From Lewinellaceae bacterium (lineage in GTDB: Bacteria > Bacteroidota > Bacteroidia > Chitinophagales > Saprospiraceae), in contig JADJOD010000025.1 in the NCBI GenBank assembly GCA_016713985.1, forward strand, positions 35,994-99,993: a stretch of DNA of 64,000 bases. The letters run 5' to 3'. Shown piece by piece: positions 53,420-62,807 of this stretch (the first letter of the stretch is position 1; every line of letters starts with the position of its first letter). Both the position numbers and the translations under genes were made by a program. A model generated the notes under the pieces. The model was not told the DNA's origin. It was given only the letters and a program-made list of their open reading frames with translations, and did no database searches.

Positions 53420-54121
53420 CTACATTTTCGGTTTGCCTGCGATGCCCGTTTTCAGGGCTAAGCTGATGGCCTCTCCTTTGGAATTCACGTGCAGTTTGCG
53501 ATAAATGCCCTGAATGTGATTTTTGACGGTATCAGGACTGATATAGAAGCGGCTGGCGATCATTTTGTACGATAAGCCGTCCACCAACCCCTCGAGAATG
53601 TCGCGTTCCCGAGGGGTTAGTCCGGTGGATTGGGCATCGTTGTTTTCACTGGTTTTTTCGATGGTTATGGTTTTTGGTGTTGTGTTTTCACTGTTTATAG
53701 GTCGGAAATACTGGAGTATTTTTCTGGCGATGGCGGGACTCATCGGCGATCCGCCTTTACACACGGAACGAACACTTTCCGCAATCTCTTCCGGGTCGGT
53801 TTTTTTGAGGAGGTAACCGGTCGCGCCGTTGCGCAGCGCCTGAAATATCCGGTCTTCTTCCTCACTGACGGTCAGCATCACCACCTGTGTTTCCGGAGAA
53901 ATTTCCTTTACCCGGGCGGTTGCCTCTATGCCGTTCATTCCCGGCATATCGATGTCCATCAGAATAACATCCGGTCGCAATTTGCTGATATGCTCCGGCA
54001 ATTCGTCGCAATCGGGATATGCTCCCACTACCTGAATGTCGGGTATCAACTGAAAATATTGCAGCAGACTTTCCCTGAAATTGTGATTATCGTCAAATAT
54101 GACCAGGTTCAAGCGCACCAT
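53420..54121 (-). CDS. NarL/FixJ-family response regulator
   Basis: This 233-residue regulator has a receiver domain with phosphoacceptor D56 in VILMDIDMPGMNG and LLKKTDPEEI, then a Ser/Thr/Asn-rich linker. The LuxR-type helix-turn-helix is LTPRERDILEGLVDGLSYKM, then IASRFYISPDTVKNHIQGIY. ATG 54121 was chosen over 54175 because a clear promoter box (TACCTTTG, 54161-54154) lies between them, so a transcript from it would start near 54147 and could not include the upstream ATG. No cognate histidine kinase gene is adjacent, so it is an orphan here. Confidence 0.92.
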   Translation of the reverse strand: MVRLNLVIFDDNHNFRESLLQYFQLIPDIQVVGAYPDCDELPEHISKLRPDVILMDIDMPGMNGIEATARVKEISPETQVVMLTVSEEEDRIFQALRNGATGYLLKKTDPEEIAESVRSVCKGGSPMSPAIARKILQYFRPINSENTTPKTITIEKTSENNDAQSTGLTPRERDILEGLVDGLSYKMIASRFYISPDTVKNHIQGIYRKLHVNSKGEAISLALKTGIAGKPKM

Positions 54122-54153
54122 ACCGGGCGTCAATTTTGCGTACTTTGATGGCA

Positions 54154-54180
54154 CAAAGGTATCACCGCTCTTCATTGCAA
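54154..54180 (-). promoter_or_regulatory. Promoter of the NarL-type regulator
   Basis: On the minus strand TTG (54180-54178) is followed after 16 bp by TACCTTTG (54161-54154). The transcript would have a leader of about 26 nt to ATG 54121. The 16-bp spacer is slightly short. Confidence 0.5.
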
Positions 54181-54207
54181 TGAAATAGGAAGTTTGTACT
54201 ATATTGA

Positions 54208-55638
54208 TCAGGGTTTCCAGTACACCGACACCACCGACCAGGCCGGAATATCGACTGCCAGGTAACCTTCGCGGGTTTTTACGGCCACTTTTTTGGGCGC
54301 GGGGTTGCCGTTCATCGCGACCAGCGTTTTGGAGCCGTCCGGATTTACAAACGCCACATTATCCATGTTTTGTGCAGACAGGTCGGTCGACGAAACCCGC
54401 CTGGCGCCTTTGTGCACAAAACGGCTGAAATGCCCCAAAGCATAAAAATCGATCGTATAATCAACACTGCCGTCACTACGGGCGGGGACGAGGCCCCGGC
54501 AATCGGCGCAACCGCCGTTGGTGGGGCCGGATTTTTCATCGAGGGCGAGGTTCCACATCAGCACGCAGGTCGACCAGTTGCGCAGGTTGCCGATGAGCAG
54601 GTTTTTGAACTTCCACATCAAGTCATCCTGCCACGACCCGCTCCAGCCGCCGCCGGAACATTCCGTAAAATAGAGGTTTTTGCCGGGATAAGCGTCGTGA
54701 ACGCGGCTTTGGTTGGCCACTTCCCCGCCGTAGCAGTGGAAAGCGGTCCCGTCCACATACTGCCTCGCTTCCGGATCGTCGAGGATGGTCAGCGGATAGT
54801 TCGGGTGATCCCAGTTGTGGTCGTACACGGCTATTTTGGCGCCGATGCGGTTTTGCCGGAACGCCGGACCGAGGTGTTTTTTGATAAAATCGCGTTGTTC
54901 TTCGGCCGTCATCAACATGCCGGGGTAACCGGCCGGCTCGTATTCCGGCTCGTTCTGAATGGTGATGGCCGATACCCGGATACCTTCTTTTTCGAAAGCC
55001 CGGATGTATTGCACGAAATAATTGGCAAAGGCGGGCTCCATACCCGGTTTCAGTTTGCCTTTCACCATACTTCCGCTGGTTTTCATAAACGCCGGCGCGC
55101 TCCAGGGGCTGCCCATCAGTTCGATATCGGGGTTGAGCGCCATCGCCTCTTTCAACCGCGGGATCACGTCGTCGCGGTCTTCTTCCATGGAAAAATGGCG
55201 GAGTTGCGGGTTGTCTTGCTTACCCGGCGGGTCGTTGTAGCTGTAATTGTGCGATGAAAAATCGCTGGCGCCGATGGTCATGCGCAGGTACGACAACCCG
55301 ATACCTTTTTCTCTGCCAAACAGGGTTTCCATCACCTCCTTTCGCCGGGCGGGTTCGAGGTTGCGGGTAAGCACCTGCGCCGAAGAGCCCGTCATCGAGG
55401 CTCCAAAGCCAAGAATGGACTGGTAAACGGTGGTTTCGTCGAGTTCAATCAGGGGCAAACCGACGCCGGCCGCCGGAGAAAAAGTGATCTGCCCGGTTTT
55501 TTGCAGCCGGATGCCGCCGTCGCCCGTGGTCAGCCAGAGTTCCGCGCCGGGCGGGCCGGCGGCGGGAACGGGTTTCCGGCTACAGGCAAGGGCCGCAATG
55601 GCCGGCAGGAAAAGAAAGAATATTTTCAGGTGCTTCAT
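54208..55638 (-). CDS. Glycoside hydrolase family 30 lipoprotein
   Basis: This 476-residue lipoprotein has lipobox LACS with Cys19. The catalytic barrel contains LGFGASMTGSSA, SYLRMTIGASDFSSHNYSY and PWSAPAFMKT. The acid/base is Glu230 in ITIQNEPEYEPAGYPGM and the nucleophile Glu326 in YFTECSGGGW. A C-terminal beta-domain (VAFVNPDGSKTLVAMNGNP, WSVVSVYW) completes the GH30 fold. Relatives are glucosylceramidases or beta-1,6-glucanases. It is probably surface-exposed and used for glycan breakdown. ATG 55638 starts the signal peptide. Confidence 0.93.
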   Translation of the reverse strand: MKHLKIFFLFLPAIAALACSRKPVPAAGPPGAELWLTTGDGGIRLQKTGQITFSPAAGVGLPLIELDETTVYQSILGFGASMTGSSAQVLTRNLEPARRKEVMETLFGREKGIGLSYLRMTIGASDFSSHNYSYNDPPGKQDNPQLRHFSMEEDRDDVIPRLKEAMALNPDIELMGSPWSAPAFMKTSGSMVKGKLKPGMEPAFANYFVQYIRAFEKEGIRVSAITIQNEPEYEPAGYPGMLMTAEEQRDFIKKHLGPAFRQNRIGAKIAVYDHNWDHPNYPLTILDDPEARQYVDGTAFHCYGGEVANQSRVHDAYPGKNLYFTECSGGGWSGSWQDDLMWKFKNLLIGNLRNWSTCVLMWNLALDEKSGPTNGGCADCRGLVPARSDGSVDYTIDFYALGHFSRFVHKGARRVSSTDLSAQNMDNVAFVNPDGSKTLVAMNGNPAPKKVAVKTREGYLAVDIPAWSVVSVYWKP

Positions 55639-55652
55639 GGAATAACGACTGA

Positions 55653-56420
55653 TCAGTGGTGAAAAGATGGATTGCGCAGTGCGGCCGCACAAATACCCGC
55701 CGCCACCGCCGCATTCAGCGATTCCGCGCCGCCGGCGGGCGGGCGGGGAATGGTGAGCCGGTGGGTGAGCCGGGTTTCCGCTGCCGGACTGATGCCCCGG
55801 CCTTCGTTGCCGATCACCAGCACGCCGTGGGTGGGCAAAACGGTCTGAAAAAGATTTTCACCGCCCAAAACGGCGCCGGCGACGGGCAAACCGGGCGTGT
55901 TTTCCAGCAATTGTTCCAGCGGCATTTCCCAAATGCCGACACGCAGGAAGGCGCCCATACTGGCCTGCACCACCTTGGCGCCAAACGCGTCGGCGCTGTC
56001 GGGCGAACACACCACCGCCGGGATGCCAAACCAGTCGGCTACCCGGAGGATGGTGCCGAGGTTGCCGGGGTCCTGAATGCCGTCGAGGTAAAAGCAAAAA
56101 TCGCTGCGCAGCCAGTCCGGGTTAAAAGGCCGGTCGGGCAGTTCGGCGACCACCAGCACCCGGTTGGGTGTGGTCAGGCAGGAAATTTTTTTCAGTTCCG
56201 CATCACTGACGATGTTAAATTTTTCCAAAAAAGGTTGCAGCAAGGCGGTATTTTCGGCAGCCCAACGTTCGATTCCGAAAATGGCGGAAACCGCCACCCC
56301 TTGCTGGGTCAGCAACTCGGCTGCCATTTTCTCACCCTCCACTGTGAATTTTCGATATTTTTGCCGATACTTCTTGATCTGAAGGGCGGTGAGCAGTTTG
56401 GTCTGATTGAGTGATAACAC
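55653..56420 (-). CDS. TrmH/SpoU-family RNA 2'-O-methyltransferase
   Basis: This 255-residue SPOUT methyltransferase has an N-terminal substrate-binding domain (KKYRQKYRKFTVEGEKMAAE). The knot has FYLDGIQDPGNLGTILRVAD, VLVIGNEGRGIS and PAGGAESLNAAVAAGICAAA. The usual motif 3 IPMxGxxESLNV is varied to IPRPPAGGAESLNA. The target is a tRNA or 23S rRNA ribose. The start is GTG at 56420. It is divergent from tamL with a 45-bp gap, a neighbourhood often seen in Bacteroidota. Confidence 0.92.
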   Translation of the reverse strand: MLSLNQTKLLTALQIKKYRQKYRKFTVEGEKMAAELLTQQGVAVSAIFGIERWAAENTALLQPFLEKFNIVSDAELKKISCLTTPNRVLVVAELPDRPFNPDWLRSDFCFYLDGIQDPGNLGTILRVADWFGIPAVVCSPDSADAFGAKVVQASMGAFLRVGIWEMPLEQLLENTPGLPVAGAVLGGENLFQTVLPTHGVLVIGNEGRGISPAAETRLTHRLTIPRPPAGGAESLNAAVAAGICAAALRNPSFHH

Positions 56421-56465
56421 GATATTCGATTTGTGCTTCCGATTCAGGTTTGATACTTAAAATCA

Positions 56466-58988
56466 ATGACTTATAAAAAATCGGGTTGCGACGGGATGGC
56501 TGCGAAGGCATTAAAAACCGGTCTGCCCCCACGCCACATAGTTCGTCGCCGGCATTGTATTCCCGTATTGCTGTTGTCGGCCGTACTTGTCTTCAGCGCC
56601 TGCAATGTTACGAAGCATCTCGACCAGAGCAAAGGCGAGCGGCTGCTCGTCAAAAATTCCATTGAATTAAAAGCCGAAAAACGCCTGAAATACGCGCAAC
56701 GCACCCCGCTGCTGTACGAACTCAACGCCCTGTTCAAACAACAACCCAACCGCCGGCCCAAAGCTTTGTTCGGGCAGCCGACCCGATTGTGGTTTTACTA
56801 CCGCTACCGCAACAAAACCAGCAAGTTCGCCCGGTGGGTGATTGAAAAAGTGGCGGAGCCGCCGTCCATCTACAGCGAACGCCTGACGCAGGTAACGGCG
56901 CAGAATTTTGAAAACCAGATGCACCAGCGCGGCTACCTGCTGGCAAAATGCACCTATGAAATCAAACCCGTAACCCGCCGTTTTTTTCCGGGCGACGACC
57001 TGTATTTTAACCGGGGAAGGGATTCCCTTTTGGAAGAAAAACAGGTGCAGGCCAAATATACCGTTCACCTCGGACCCCTGTTTACCATCGACACGGTGCA
57101 ATACGACAGTCCGGACAGCCTGGTATTGCCGCTCCTGCGCGCTACGGCGGGCAAATCGCGCCTGAAACGCGGCGAACCACTCGACGCCCACGCTTTTGAC
57201 GCGGAAAAACTGCGCATCACCCAGGAATTAAAAAACAGGGGTTATGCCTACTTCGCGCCCAATTTTGTGGAGTTTTCCGGCGACAGCACCAACACCCGCA
57301 CCAACGTGACGGTGGAAGTGCTGGCGCCGCGTGATTCTTCCCTGCACAAAACCTACCACATCGGCGAGATCGAGGTGTTCTCCAACGTACGGCCCGACAT
57401 CATACCGATGCGCCGGGATACCGTCATCGGGGGTATCAATTTCAGGTCGGAAAGTGCGCAGTTTCGTGTAAAACCCTGGCGACTCTACAATTCCATTGCC
57501 ATTCAGCCGCATTCCCAATACAAACAGGACGATTTTGACAAAACCATCCGCAACCTGAATGCCCTGGGTGTTTTCCGGTTTGTATCCGTCAAACCCAAAC
57601 AGGATTCCATCAACCCCGAAAAAATCAATGTGGAGGTGCTCGTCACCCCCAACAAACGTATTTCGCTGAGTGTGGACATGGACCTGAACTCTTCCACCAG
57701 TTCCAGTGCCATCGCGCGCAACCTGCTGGGGGTGTCGTCGTCCGCCACGTTCCGAAACCGCAACCTGTTCCGCGGAGCGGAGAACCTGCAAACCAACGTG
57801 CAGTACAACATTGAATTCGACGTGGCCACCCGCAACCGGTTTATTTTTTCCCAGGAGTTCAAATTTCAGAACCAACTGGTTTTTCCCCGATTTTTCGACT
57901 ACCTCGGACTGTGGGGCGGCCTGCACCGGCTGAAAAAAGATTCCATAGCGCGGGAAAATTCCTTTTACCGGCGCCTGAAAAACGACGGACAGGCCCGGTT
58001 GTCGCTGAATTATAACCATTTGGATCTCATCGACTTTTACGTCTACAACCTGTTCAACGCCTCGTTTGGTTACGATCTGCGGGTCGGCGAACACCAGTAT
58101 TCCTTCGACCACATCGGCATCGACGTTTTGCGCCCGCGTATCCGTTCGCAGTTCGAGTCCGTTTTTGGCCAAAACGAGTTTTTAAAACGCAGTTTCGGCA
58201 AACAATTGTTTACCGGTTTTTTCCTGCGCTCCTTCAACTATTCCTACAACGGAACCAACAACCGCTTTGGCGAACGCTGGTTTTACCGCCTGAACACCGA
58301 CATGTCCGGCGTGGAGGAACTGGGCCTGAACCGGCTGTGGTCGGCCTTGTTCGGCAAACAAACCTGGCGGATTTCCGACCTCGACTTCGCCCAGTATTTC
58401 CGCGTGGATATGGACGGTGTGTACACCCGCGACTTCCGCAAAAGCCTGACGGGGGTGGTCCGGGTGGGCGCCGGCGTGGCCATTCCGTCCGGCGATTCGC
58501 TCACGGTGCCTTATGTGAAGCAGTTTTTTGTGGGCGGCCCGGCCAGCATTCGCGCCTGGCGGATCCGGGAGATCGGTCCGGGTGGTTATGTGCCCCGCGC
58601 AATGGACGGCACCATCGATCCACAAACCGCCCAACCCTTTTTCCAGGCGGGTGATTTTCGGTTTGAGTTCAACGCCGAACTTCGTTTCGACATCTTTTCC
58701 TGGTTTAAAGGGGCGGTATTTGTCGACGGCGGCAACATCTGGACGCTGCGGGAAGACCTCAAACGCCCGGATTCCCAGTTGCGCTGGGATTCGTATAAAA
58801 ACATCGCGCTGGGCACCGGTTTTGGCATTCGCGGCGATTTCAGTTACCTCGTCCTGCGTTTCGATGCCGGCTTAAAATTGCGCAGCCCCTATGCCGACGA
58901 CAACGGCAACTACTGGATTCGCAACCGTTTTTCAAAACTGCAATTGAAAGATTTTAACCCCAATCTCGCCGTGGGTTTGCCTTTCTGA
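56466..58988 (+). CDS. tamL: BamA/TamA-like outer membrane lipoprotein TamL
   Basis: This 840-residue protein has a lipobox (AVLVFSACNV), which marks the Bacteroidota TamL variant of TamA. POTRA-like repeats (about 90-460, for example YTVHLGPLFTIDTVQYDSPD) are followed by an Omp85 16-stranded barrel. The barrel contains NLFRGAENLQTNVQYNIEF and the late-barrel motifs FFVGGPASIRAWRIREIGPG and GDFRFEFNAELRF, and ends in AVGLPF with a terminal aromatic. It assembles outer-membrane or surface proteins. TamB is not adjacent in this window. Confidence 0.88.
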   Translation: MTYKKSGCDGMAAKALKTGLPPRHIVRRRHCIPVLLLSAVLVFSACNVTKHLDQSKGERLLVKNSIELKAEKRLKYAQRTPLLYELNALFKQQPNRRPKALFGQPTRLWFYYRYRNKTSKFARWVIEKVAEPPSIYSERLTQVTAQNFENQMHQRGYLLAKCTYEIKPVTRRFFPGDDLYFNRGRDSLLEEKQVQAKYTVHLGPLFTIDTVQYDSPDSLVLPLLRATAGKSRLKRGEPLDAHAFDAEKLRITQELKNRGYAYFAPNFVEFSGDSTNTRTNVTVEVLAPRDSSLHKTYHIGEIEVFSNVRPDIIPMRRDTVIGGINFRSESAQFRVKPWRLYNSIAIQPHSQYKQDDFDKTIRNLNALGVFRFVSVKPKQDSINPEKINVEVLVTPNKRISLSVDMDLNSSTSSSAIARNLLGVSSSATFRNRNLFRGAENLQTNVQYNIEFDVATRNRFIFSQEFKFQNQLVFPRFFDYLGLWGGLHRLKKDSIARENSFYRRLKNDGQARLSLNYNHLDLIDFYVYNLFNASFGYDLRVGEHQYSFDHIGIDVLRPRIRSQFESVFGQNEFLKRSFGKQLFTGFFLRSFNYSYNGTNNRFGERWFYRLNTDMSGVEELGLNRLWSALFGKQTWRISDLDFAQYFRVDMDGVYTRDFRKSLTGVVRVGAGVAIPSGDSLTVPYVKQFFVGGPASIRAWRIREIGPGGYVPRAMDGTIDPQTAQPFFQAGDFRFEFNAELRFDIFSWFKGAVFVDGGNIWTLREDLKRPDSQLRWDSYKNIALGTGFGIRGDFSYLVLRFDAGLKLRSPYADDNGNYWIRNRFSKLQLKDFNPNLAVGLPF

Positions 58989-59011
58989 ACCACCCGACAA
59001 CTTCCGCTCCA

Positions 59012-59665
59012 ATGGCAAATCTGCTTGAATCCATCCGGGAAAACCTGCACCCCGAACTGATCGGTCGCGCCGCCCGGCTGCTCAACGAATCCGAAGGCGG
59101 TATTTCCAAAGCCATCGGCGGGCTGGCGCCTGCGCTGTTGGCCGGTTTCCTGGAAAAAAACGGCGACCCGGCTGCCAGGGAGGAAATGCTCGGCGTGCTG
59201 CGACGCATCGATCCCGCTTTGTTGCATGCTGCCGGCAAATTGCTGGATGACGTGGCAACGGGAAAGACACACGTTGCCGGCGGGTCTGCGGATCACCGGG
59301 ATTTGCCGGACGTTTTGTTCGGCGCCAAATTGCCCGCAGTCACCCACGCCATTGCCGCGTTTTCGGGTGTTCGTGTCGCTACCGTGCCGGTTTTGCTGGA
59401 AGTAGTGGGCCCGGTGACGGCGGCTGCGCTGCGCCAAAAGATCATTGCCGGCGCGGCAGCCGATCTGAGCGGACTGTTGCAAAATGAAAAAGAAGGCATT
59501 TTCGGCGCATTGCCCACCGGCCTTGCTTCCATACTGGGCCTCACTGTTGCGAACGAATCCGGCAATAATACCCTTGCAGCCGCGCCCCGGCGAGAGATAC
59601 TGTGGCCGTTCCTGCTATTGGCCGGACTGGGCGGCGGCATCTTGTTTTACCTGAAAAGTTGCTGA
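59012..59665 (+). CDS. DUF937 domain protein with C-terminal membrane helix
   Basis: This 217-residue protein starts with the DUF937 pattern NLLESIRENLHPELIGRAAR, then LLNESEGGISKAIGGLAPAL and AGFLEKNGDPAAREEML. It ends in a transmembrane helix (WPFLLLAGLGGGILFYL). DUF937 proteins are Gly/Ala-rich helical proteins of unknown role (OmpA-associated in some Bacteroidota). It begins 23 bp after tamL and is probably cotranscribed. Confidence 0.8.
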   Translation: MANLLESIRENLHPELIGRAARLLNESEGGISKAIGGLAPALLAGFLEKNGDPAAREEMLGVLRRIDPALLHAAGKLLDDVATGKTHVAGGSADHRDLPDVLFGAKLPAVTHAIAAFSGVRVATVPVLLEVVGPVTAAALRQKIIAGAAADLSGLLQNEKEGIFGALPTGLASILGLTVANESGNNTLAAAPRREILWPFLLLAGLGGGILFYLKSC

Positions 59666-59683
59666 GCTGCTGTATTACTGTAC

Positions 59684-59787
59684 GGCGAAACACCAGTTTC
59701 GCCTATGTTTCACTGCGAAACTGGTGTTTCGCTGTACACTGCGAAACTGGTGTTTCGCTGTACTTTACTGCGAAACTGGTGTTTCGC
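59684..59787. repeat. Four interspersed 18-20-bp palindromes
   Basis: GCGAAACTGGTGTTTCGC occurs at 59715-59732, 59741-59758 and 59770-59787 (26- and 29-bp steps). A reverse-oriented copy, GGCGAAACACCAGTTTCGCC, lies at 59684-59703. Each is a 7- to 8-bp stem around a TGGT/ACCA tetraloop. The copies are joined by CTGTACACT/CTGTACTTTACT spacers. The rest of the 59666-59939 gap shows only a weak promoter-like TACCTTCG at 59876-59883 before kbl. Confidence 0.85.
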
Positions 59788-59939
59788 TGTACATTTCCGC
59801 GACAGATTGAATTGCCCTTGTTCGGAATGATACAATGGACTTATAGATGCACTTTCTTCCTTGCATGGGTATAACTACCTTCGCCCTCCTATTCCCTGTC
59901 CTTCCGATAACCGATAACTGCTAACTAAATAACCAGCCA

Positions 59940-61136
59940 ATGTTCAAAAACGTAGAACCTGCCCTCCAAAACGAATTGCAGGGCATCCGCGAAGCGGGAC
60001 TGTACAAGGAAGAGCGCATCATCACCACGCCGCAGGGGCCCGTCATCGACACCACCGTTCAGCACGAAGTGCTCAATTTCTGCGCCAACAACTACCTCGG
60101 CCTGAGCAGCCACCCCGCAGTGATCGAGGCGGCTATCGAGGCCATCCGGACGCATGGTTACGGCCTGTCGTCGGTGCGTTTTATTTGTGGCACCCAGGAC
60201 ATCCACAAAGAACTGGAGCGCCGCATCGCCGAATTTCTCGGCATGGAAGACACCATTTTGTATGCCGCGGCTTTCGACGCCAACGGCGGCTTGTTCGAAC
60301 CCCTGCTGGGTGAAGAAGACGCTATCATCAGCGACGAACTCAACCACGCTTCCATTATCGACGGTATCCGGTTGTGCAAAGCCAAACGTTTCCGGTACAA
60401 ACACAACGATATGAATGTGTTGGAAGATTGCCTGAAAGAAGCCGTGGCTGCCGGTGCGCGGCGCAAACTCATTTTTACCGACGGGGCGTTTTCCATGGAC
60501 GGCACCATCGCACAATTGGACAAAATCTGCGACCTCGCGGATAAATACGAAGCGATGGTGGGTATCGACGAGTGCCACGCCACGGGTTTTTTGGGCAAAA
60601 CCGGCCGCGGCACCCACGAATACCGGAACGTGATGGGGCGAATCGACATCATTACCGGCACCCTCGGCAAAGCGCTCGGCGGCGCCTCGGGTGGTTTTAC
60701 CTCCGCCCGGAAAGAAATTGTCGAGTTGTTGCGCCAGCGTTCGCGGCCGTACCTGTTTTCCAACACCGTGGCGCCGTCCATCGTCGGCGGCAGCATCAGG
60801 GTGATGGAGCTGCTCAGCGGCAGCACCACCCTGCGCGACAAATTGGAGATCAATACAAAGTGGTTCCGGCAGGCCATGACGGCGGCCGGGTTCGATATTG
60901 TGCCGGGCGAACACCCGATCACCCCCGTCATGTTATATGAAGCGCCGCTGGCGCAGGAATTTGCACGCAGGTTGCTGGACCAGGGCATCTACGTCATCGG
61001 ATTTTTCTACCCGGTGGTGCCGCAGGGCAAAGCGCGTATCCGCGTGCAGTTGTCCGCAGCGCACGAACAGGCGCACTTAGAAAAAGCCGTTCGTGCATTC
61101 ACGGAAGTTGGCCGGTCGTTGGGGGTATTAAAATAG
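59940..61136 (+). CDS. kbl: Glycine C-acetyltransferase (2-amino-3-ketobutyrate CoA ligase)
   Basis: This 398-residue fold-type I PLP enzyme of the alpha-oxoamine synthase family has NFCANNYLGLSSHPAVIEAA, YGLSSVRFICGTQDIHKELE and DELNHASIIDGIRL. The PLP lysine is in IITGTLGKALGGASGG, and FSNTVAPSIVGG follows. It converts 2-amino-3-oxobutanoate and CoA to glycine and acetyl-CoA in threonine degradation. SVRFICGTQ/HKELE favour Kbl over AONS or ALAS. No threonine dehydrogenase gene is adjacent. Confidence 0.93.
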   Translation: MFKNVEPALQNELQGIREAGLYKEERIITTPQGPVIDTTVQHEVLNFCANNYLGLSSHPAVIEAAIEAIRTHGYGLSSVRFICGTQDIHKELERRIAEFLGMEDTILYAAAFDANGGLFEPLLGEEDAIISDELNHASIIDGIRLCKAKRFRYKHNDMNVLEDCLKEAVAAGARRKLIFTDGAFSMDGTIAQLDKICDLADKYEAMVGIDECHATGFLGKTGRGTHEYRNVMGRIDIITGTLGKALGGASGGFTSARKEIVELLRQRSRPYLFSNTVAPSIVGGSIRVMELLSGSTTLRDKLEINTKWFRQAMTAAGFDIVPGEHPITPVMLYEAPLAQEFARRLLDQGIYVIGFFYPVVPQGKARIRVQLSAAHEQAHLEKAVRAFTEVGRSLGVLK

Positions 61137-61180
61137 TCGTTCGGGGGGTGATTCCGGTCGATCGGCGGTTTTTGGAATAC

Positions 61181-61226
61181 AGAAGCCGGAAGCGTGCAAC
61201 CATTCCCGTTTTCCGGCTTCTTTGTT
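61181..61226 (+). terminator. Intrinsic terminator of kbl
   Basis: AGAAGCCGGAA (61181-61191) pairs perfectly with TTCCGGCTTCT (61211-61221), followed by TTGTTT. It lies 45 bp after the kbl stop and before the LytTR gene. Confidence 0.75.
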
Positions 61227-61247
61227 TCTAAAATGCCGAGTTAAGCT

Positions 61248-61967
61248 ATGAACAATTCGCTACGTTGTATCATCGTGGAAGATGAACCTTTGGCGGCCGA
61301 AATACTGTCCGAGTATATTGCGCAAACGCCCTTTTTGCAACTCATTCAGGTTTGCGACGACGCCATCCAGGCCCTGGAAGTGGTGCGTTCCCGACAAGTG
61401 GATGTGATCTTTTTAGACATCAACCTGCCCAAACTGAGTGGTCTCGAATTTCTGAAATCGCTGTTGAATCCACCCAAAGTGATCCTGACTTCGGCCTACC
61501 ACGAATTTGCGGTGCAGGGTTTCGAACTCCAGGTGACGGATTACCTGCTGAAACCCATCGAATACAGCCGCTTTACCAAGGCCGTGTACAAACTGCTCAA
61601 ACCCCATCGCCTGCCCGACACCCAAACGGCGACCAAACCCGCCCAGCCCGTGCGGCCGTATTACTTTTTTACGGTGAACAAACGTTCCGTGAAGATCTAC
61701 TTAGACGAAATCCTGTTTATCGAGAGTTTGAAGGATTCGGTGAGTATCGTGACCAAATCCAAAGCCTACAACACCCACTACCAACTCGGCGAACTGGAAG
61801 AACTGATGCGTTCGGACAATTTCCTGCGTATCCACCGCTCCTTTCTCGTGGCTGTGGACAAAATCGAATCCTTCTCTGCCGCGGAAGTGGAGATCGCCGA
61901 ACGGGTGCTGCCCATCGGGCGGAGCCATAAGGATTTTGTGATGGGGAGGTTGGGGAGAGGGGCTTAG
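61248..61967 (+). CDS. LytTR-family response regulator (orphan)
   Basis: This 239-residue regulator has a receiver (acidic E11/D12, phosphoacceptor D57 in VIFLDINLPKLSG, lysine in YLLKPIEYSRF) and a LytTR DNA-binding domain (about 140-235, FIESLKDSVSIVTKSKAYNT, HRSFLVAVDKIESF). No LytS kinase gene is adjacent in this window. The defence-type genes beyond it are on the opposite strand and run into its 3' end. Confidence 0.92.
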   Translation: MNNSLRCIIVEDEPLAAEILSEYIAQTPFLQLIQVCDDAIQALEVVRSRQVDVIFLDINLPKLSGLEFLKSLLNPPKVILTSAYHEFAVQGFELQVTDYLLKPIEYSRFTKAVYKLLKPHRLPDTQTATKPAQPVRPYYFFTVNKRSVKIYLDEILFIESLKDSVSIVTKSKAYNTHYQLGELEELMRSDNFLRIHRSFLVAVDKIESFSAAEVEIAERVLPIGRSHKDFVMGRLGRGA

Positions 61968-62766
61968 ATCTTCGAGGATTTGTTCTTTCGTCAGAATACG
62001 GGAGGTTAGTTTCTTGATGGTATCCTTATCGTACTTATCCTGGGTTTTTCTATCCCTTTTATAATGGACAGGATTTGCTCTTCTTTTTCAATAATAACGT
62101 ATTTGATATCATCCGGCTCGAAGGCGAGGGTAAATTCCTTATATAAGGTATGATTCACAATAGGTAAGGTCACAGGGTCCATAAAAGTCTCTTTTTCTAT
62201 CCATGCCCCAGGAGCATTTTCATTGGCAGAGGTTTTATATCAGGCACATACCGCCATTCACGCTCGTCATAAAACCTGACCATCTTTTCCACCCCTTTTT
62301 CATCTTTCATGTAGCCTCCGTTTCTCCAAAATTTTCCTTCATAAGGTTTTGTAAAACGGATAAATCGCAACAAACCCAAAAAATTCTCATGCAATTGAGG
62401 ATTGGTGGATTTTTCCGGATTATTTGCCATTGTAATCAAGTCTGCGCGGATGTACTTTGTTGTTTCTGAATCCTGATTAACATACAAGATTGGAGTGACG
62501 CCATTTTTAATCCCCCATTCTTTTGTCAAGCCAATCCCAAATCCACCATAATCAGAAAGATGTCCTTTTATTTTTGATAAAGGGATGTCACAAAAGCAGA
62601 CCATTGGTACAGCCATTTCAAAAGCCCCACCACCCGATGTGTACTTGAATGTAAAAAAGTCTTCAAGGCAGTACCTGGGTTTGAACCCATTGATAAGGAT
62701 TCCAACCAAATTAGTTGCATTATTTGTAAAATGAAAAAGGCAATTGGAACTTATAGTCTCGCGCAT
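61966..62766 (-). CDS. AbiGi-like abortive-infection protein, broken by two one-base frameshifts
   Basis: The first 180 residues (SNCLFHFTNNATNLVGILIN, GFKPRYCLEDFFT, VCFCDIPLSKIKGHLSDYGG, FGIGLTKEW) match the AbiGi family, the predicted antitoxin/regulatory partner of AbiG phage-resistance systems. The frame stops at a C4 run (62207-62210 on the + strand); one extra base gives LLGAWIEKETFMDP and FEPDDIKYVIIEKEEQILSI. A second extra base at 62054-62056 gives DKYDKDTIKKLTSRILTKEQ. The restored protein is about 265 residues; its natural stop is not resolved near 61966. The AbiGii effector is not visible. It is AT-richer than its neighbours and adjacent to the TIR gene, with which it shares direction. 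Confidence 0.7.
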
Positions 62767-62807
62767 CGTGATATAATTTTACGGATTTTGATGCCGAATG
62801 GTACCCC

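Noticed and set aside
54122..54175. Upstream ATG of the NarL-type regulator
   Set aside because: A promoter box TACCTTTG lies between this ATG and ATG 54121, so the shorter start is preferred.
59684..59787. CRISPR-like array
   Set aside because: Units are short palindromes with very short, low-complexity spacers of similar sequence and there are no cas genes.
59602..59874. A 90-codon frame across the palindrome array
   Set aside because: It is a translation of repeated palindromes and overlaps the DUF937 gene.
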